From: Lepus europaeus
Lineage: Eukaryota > Chordata > Mammalia > Lagomorpha > Leporidae
NCBI RefSeq assembly: GCF_033115175.1
Contig: NC_084835.1
Coordinates: forward strand, 55,056,948-55,120,947
Reading direction: 5' to 3'
DNA length: 64,000 bases
Within the stretch, counting starts at the first letter, position 1; every line of letters begins with the position of its first letter. Shown here one piece after another: positions 35,880 through 64,000 of the stretch. A program made the translations under genes and the position numbers. The notes under the pieces are model-generated. The model had not been told where the DNA came from and made no database searches. It was given only the letters and a program-made list of their open reading frames with translations.

Positions 35880-36580
35880 CAGTGATAAATTGTACTAGTC
35901 TCATAATACATTCAACAAATGGCTTGTATCCAGAACAGAATATTTAGAAAAAACAGTATGCCAATACTAAGATAGTCAACACATCAGAAAAATGGGCAAG
36001 AAATCAAACAGCTGTTTCACAGCTATCCAAAGGCTACCAAGCATAGGAAAAGTGCTCCATCTTGTTAATAATCAAGTATCATGAAAACTAGAGCCACAGG
36101 ATACCACTACACACCCGCCAGAAAAGGATGAAAAAGACTGTCGCCAACTCTGGTAAGTTTATGGACAACGGGAACTTGGGAGGGCTGTTTGGCAATAACT
36201 GATAAAGCAGAACATGGGACCTGACTACGTCCCTGCAATGTGTGGCTCTGTGCACTGAAATACACACATTCCAATATCTGGAGCAGTACCAGTAACTCCC
36301 AAACCAGGAATGAACCAACCACTCACTGGATACATAATATGTGGTTTATTCACCTGATGAAATACTATACAGCCATGAGAATGAACCATGTACAAATACA
36401 TGCAACGAAAAATCTTACATTGTGTTGAGCAAAAGCAGCCAGGTACAAGAAACGCATAATGTTTAATTCCATTCACACAACATCCAAAGCAGACAAAACT
36501 AATCTATGCTCTTAGAACTCAGGATAGTGGTCACCCTCAGGGAGGCAGTGACTGGAAGGAAGCAGAGGGCAGGCTCCTAG
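35880..36580 (+). mobile_element. Ancient L1 (L1M-like) ORF2 3' end, sense
   Basis: 'atgggcaagaaatcaaacag', 'cttgttaataatcaagtatc', 'gataccactacacacccgcc' and 'gaaatactatacagccatga' are heavily diverged L1 3' landmarks. Confidence 0.75.
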
Positions 36581-36689
36581 GGTATGACTGCTTACAACAG
36601 GTTCGGGTGAAACATCACTGCACAGATAGCACACTGCAATCTAAAGTTACAAAACAAACGAGTCGCCTCTGCCTGGACACTCAGCTGAC

Positions 36690-37070
36690 TTTTATCTGGA
36701 CTACACTCACACTGTGCTCTGAGGTCAACAGACCCAGGCTGCGAAACCCAGCTCTACTTTTGCCTTCTTGCCAGTGGGTCACATACGCTCTTCCTCAAGA
36801 GCACGTTTAAATACCAAAGTTTGGAATCAAAAAAGGACGGAGCTCCCATGGTTAACATCTCAAGGTGCACACTGTGAATGGGTGCAGACTCACCTGGGCC
36901 CCATGCCCCGGGAGGTATCTAACACAGGGGCGGAGTAGACCTGGCTGTGGTGTGACACGAAAAGGCCAGCTTTCTTGGACAACTTTCTATCCTCTCTTTG
37001 GCTTCCCTATCATTCAAATCGGGATAATGTTGCTTACCTTATGGAGTTAAGGATCAGAAGGGGTTATCAC
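36690..37070 (+). repeat. Possible MIR fragments
   Basis: 'aacccagctctacttttgcc', and later 'aatcgggataatgttgctta' followed by 'ccttatggagttaaggatc', resemble MIR core and tail. Confidence 0.45.
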
Positions 37071-39044
37071 CAAGTGTATTTAGAAAACTGGCCTTTAGAC
37101 AGGAGCTGAATAAAATATTAGCTCTCTACTCAGCTTTGTCCTAGGAATGTGGTCCCCAACGAACCAAAGCCTAAGATAAGGCAGTGTAGATGGCCAAGGG
37201 TTTGGGGCTTACCTTGGAATCCTCCAACTGTGGCAGGACTGCTGATGTCCCAAACCTCCTTTTCCTCCTCTGTACCATAGTGAGGAGCAGGAAGTTCATG
37301 CTCCCCAGGCCCAAAGAGAGGCAGACAGAAAGGAAGACGTCCATGAGGGGAAAAGCTGACAGTCTCCTGGGCCCAGCCCCATGGGTATTTGCTGTTAATT
37401 ATGCCTATCAGTAAGAAAGTATAGTGGCCACTGTCCTGGTTGCTGGCAAAGAATCAGGAATGTTGCTGGGAAATGAAAATACCTACCAGCGGCTTTTGAG
37501 CAAACAGCAACTAGAGGTTGAGACAACACACATCGATGCTTCCAAGTCGACCAACAGGCCAGTACGCTCCGTGGGCCTTTGGGTACAATTTCTATTGTAT
37601 GACCCTGGGCCCTGGATCTGGCCTCTGTTCTTCACCCTGACATCTTTGCAGTGACTGGCTTCAGATAACCAAAAAATTCAAAGCCTGAATTTGACAACAG
37701 AAAGTCAGTTTACCAATAACGAAAAATAATGAAGTTTCCAGTAGCCAGAGTGTTCACACTGGCACTTCTACCCTGTAGGCAGACCCACATATCAGATAAT
37801 GCATTTCAAAATCCCACAACAGCAATGAGGCAGGGAATGCCCTAAAGAGCAACCTCCCATGGCTGACAAAGTTTTTCTGCTTTTTACTGCTGCATCCCAC
37901 CCCAAAGTTCATGTCACCTGGTGTCCCTCTTTACTGGCCCCAGAAGTCAGACAGCAATCATACCTCCTCAGTTTCCAAGCATGATGCAGGGCCACAGGTG
38001 ACTGACCTAAGCAAGAGCCTCCCTGAGTGCCTTCTCACTGAAAGCAAACATGCATGGGGAGTCACACTGGACCTGGGTGGCTGGCGCTGAAGGCACAGGC
38101 TGATAGCCCCAGAGTCACTCTACTACAGTCTGCACCCAGTGTAGGGGAGGGTGCTGCCCCTCAGCTGTAGCTGCACCCTGCCCACTTGTCCCCCTCAACA
38201 CTGTGGCCACTGCTGCCTTTCCTTGAATGGATTCTAGGCCCAAAGAGCTCCCTGCCAGTGTTTCTGGTTACACCATAGTGCAGTCACATTCCCAAACCAA
38301 CCACCACAACCGCAGCTTGTACCATTCCTGCAAATGATTCATTTTTGATCTCCATTTCTGGTCTTTTCCCCGGAGGATAAACAGCACAGGTCCAGGGGTG
38401 TCCCACAGCCACCCTCATGTTCCAATTCTTTCCCTGACAGTTCCTCAAGTCACTGCCCACTTAGTTGCAGCAGAGGGCAAGAACAGAGAGGCAACAAGAC
38501 AAACAAAGCACATGGAAGGAGGTAGCTCCTGTGGGTGTGGCTGTGTGAGACCCTGTACTTCCAATAGCTGGCACAGCCCACAGCCCCCTCCAGGCTGACC
38601 TCGCTCTCCCTCTCCCTCACTGGAAGCCCTAGAACTCCACTTTTCTTTTCTCTCTCCTTTGTATCATCACTACTTATTTCATCCTTTGGGGAATTCTTCT
38701 TTCCCCAAAATTACACATGCATGGGAAAGGAATAAAAGATGCCAAAAATACATGAATCATTGTCACCTGTTAACTAAGAAGGGCTAGGAAATGATGGCAA
38801 AGCCTTTTGTACCTCCCCAAGCTATCGACCCAGCACCATCCCCAAACCTTTCCTAGCTAATGACAGCAACTAGTCAGATGTACTTACTCATTTCCCAAAG
38901 GTTTACTGCAGGATGCGGAAACCCACATCCTCTTGCTAAAAAGTTCCCTACTCTTAACTATGAACAATCAATAGATGTAAACTAATTCAGACTATGCTTT
39001 TAAAACAAGTACTCTGGACAATTAGAGAAAGCAATGTCCTTGTA
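37071..39044. other. Unassigned repeat-poor sequence downstream of RNMT
   Basis: No young repeats and no convincing open frame. It could be distal 3' UTR of RNMT or intergenic DNA; the sequence alone does not decide. Confidence 0.35.
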
Positions 39045-40218
39045 AACCATGCTCTGAGTAAATGACTTTATTTAAAAGAATATGCAATTGCTCTGCTTTG
39101 CGCTTTTCAGTTTTTAAACATATCTAAAAGCTGGCAAGTTCTCTAAGTGGTGCCGTAAAGTAAGGACAATAATTCACATAGGCATCAGCTAAAATGACGA
39201 TCATGATGATTCTGAAAAGGCAAAAAGAAAAATATTGAAAGGTGATGACACAATGGCTCCTACTGTGGAGAAGTACTGTCTACTGATAAGCTGAAGTAAT
39301 CAATAACCCAGATCTAACCTCAGTGAGAATTAATCTGAAGTCTGTCTGCATTCTTTATAATCCTTACCCTCCTGCTGCAGTTCTGTGTACAAATTTGAAC
39401 ACAACGTACAACTGTCTCACAAGGGAGGGATTTTGACTTAATCTTGAGAAAAATAACTACAGCCCATGGTTCAATGAAGATGGGTAAATGTGTCTCATTA
39501 CATACGATCTGAAAACTGGAACCATTAATTGCTATGACTGGAAGTTCTCACGAGAAAGCCCCCAAATTCCAAAATGACTCTATGCTGCCATCTAAATGTT
39601 CTGAAAAGTTCCAGAACTGCTGCACACTAGCAAAATTAGTTATTTCTAGTGAAATGCAATGAACTGCTAAAATTCAGTCTAGGGAACTTTTATGATCATC
39701 TAAAACTGAATTTTAAACTTGTAACTTTAGCAACACATAGTGAACAGTTTTAATTATATATAACACAACCCACTTAAACTTGAAAAATACCATATAACAA
39801 AACTATGGAAATAAGCATGCACACTGCTGAATCAGTATGCTCTCTTCACCAATTCTACAACTGTGATAAATGTAATACTGTGAATACACATTGAACAAAT
39901 AAGAACACTGTGGAAACAGTCTGACTGCCTAAGAAGGCATATGATAAATTTTATGAGCGAAGACAGTAGAGGTAAGTGGAATTCTCAGAACATTACTTAA
40001 AAATAGATTTTTAAAGACAAAGGTCCCAACCCCTTCTTATATACACATGAAAGTTCATCTGTCACAGACAGCAAGTGTTCAATCTATACACTGGAGTTCC
40101 TGGTAGCATCCTGCACATTTAGAATGAAAACAAACAGAAGGTTGTTGCTCTACAGGCGATGGCTGCTCACGACTGTGCAGGGCAGAGCACAGCTGCTGAG
40201 GGGCTACTGCCCAGGTGG
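39045..40218 (-). other. RNMT: RNMT 3' UTR, proximal part (left end inferred)
   Basis: Repeat-poor AT-rich sequence directly follows the stop codon. The first canonical poly(A) signal on the minus strand is AATAAA at 39067-39072; a weaker ATTAAA lies at 39749-39754. The left limit is inferred from that signal. A longer isoform reaching further left is possible, because sequence down to about 36600 also has few young repeats. Confidence 0.5.
39067..39072 (-). terminator. Candidate RNMT polyadenylation signal AATAAA
   Basis: TTTATT on the plus strand reads AATAAA on the minus strand, about 1.15 kb past the RNMT stop. A T-rich stretch lies about 45 bases past it. Usage is inferred only. Confidence 0.4.
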
Positions 40219-63572
<23,354 letters not shown>

Positions 63573-63766
63573 CTATCTCTAGTAACCTACTAACCTGATT
63601 GATATGTAACATGTTATTACACATTCATTTATGTAGTTAATTTCTAACTCTAGGTAAGTATTTCCAAATACAACTCTGAGTTAGTTAACTTGATCCAACA
63701 TTAAAGATTCAAAACTGTGTCTGACATTTTAGAAAGTTAAGACAACTTCTTGAAGGTCTGCTTTCA

Positions 63767-63881
63767 GAATTTCACTCAATATTAAATAGGATATGTCACA
63801 CTCTATAATACAAGACTTGTATTATGAATTTCACTCAATATTAAATAGGATATGTTACATTCTATAATACAACACTTGTTC
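63767..63881. repeat. 59-bp tandem duplication in RNMT intron
   Basis: A unit beginning 'gaatttcactcaatattaaa' starts at 63767 and again at 63826, with only a few differences. Confidence 0.9.
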
Positions 63882-63892
63882 ATGATCAGCAA

Positions 63893-64000
63893 AAAAAAAA
63901 CGGCCACCAGACCGCGCTGCGCCGATCTGAAGCCAGGAGCCAGGTTCCTCTTCCCGGTCTCCCATGTGGACACAGAGGCCCAAGCACTCAGGCCATCCTC
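63893..64000 (-). mobile_element. C-type SINE middle portion at window edge
   Basis: A-run then 'cggccaccagaccgcgctgc' through 'ggcccaagcactcaggccat'; continues beyond the window. The 3' CT-rich end is missing on the left, which is unusual. Confidence 0.75.

Noticed and set aside
1-39000. A second conserved gene left of RNMT, such as the melanocortin receptor MC5R expected further along in human synteny
   Set aside because: I searched by eye for a single-exon receptor frame and found none; it presumably lies beyond the left edge.

Overview
This window is mammalian nuclear DNA, almost certainly from a lagomorph and most likely the European rabbit. It is packed with tRNA-derived C-type SINEs, whose hallmarks are a CT-rich 3' end, a tail reading 'ctgtcaaaa' or 'tcaaataaataaa', and a GC-rich middle. 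It also carries the long rabbit-type LINE-1 3' UTR on both strands. Both are lagomorph signatures. No bacterial, phage or CRISPR content is visible.

The one functional protein-coding gene I can support is RNMT, the mRNA cap guanine-N7 methyltransferase, on the minus strand. Eight coding exons lie between 63517 and 40219. They encode what would be residues 186-476 of a 476-residue protein numbered as in human. Splice sites are canonical, every exon phase matches the next, and there is no internal stop. The N-terminal exons and promoter lie beyond the right edge. The 3' UTR runs left of 40219, with a candidate AATAAA (minus strand) at 39067-39072.

Layout, left to right. 1-10678: a decayed rabbit-type L1 in sense (1-6690) followed by a decayed antisense L1 (7019-10678), both riddled with SINEs. 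10791-15222: two same-strand copies of a MED28 processed pseudogene plus a detached 85-bp fragment of their 5' end. 15640-20130: old L1 fragments holding a solo LTR at 17259-17714, and several SINEs. 20330-34840: mixed SINEs, L1 3' UTR pieces on both strands and older mammalian repeats (MIR, L2-like, MER5A-like), with stretches I cannot assign. 34841-40218: mostly repeat-poor sequence, one ancient L1 fragment, and the RNMT 3' UTR. 40219-64000: RNMT exons and introns. The introns contain a second solo LTR (45306-45848) nested in a SINE, an L1 3' end nested in another SINE, a Tigger-type element, a mariner relic and many SINEs.

I found no undescribed gene system. The most informative structures are evolutionary: duplicated and split MED28 retrocopies, two solo LTRs with intact target-site duplications, and nested insertions whose order can be read from their flanks.
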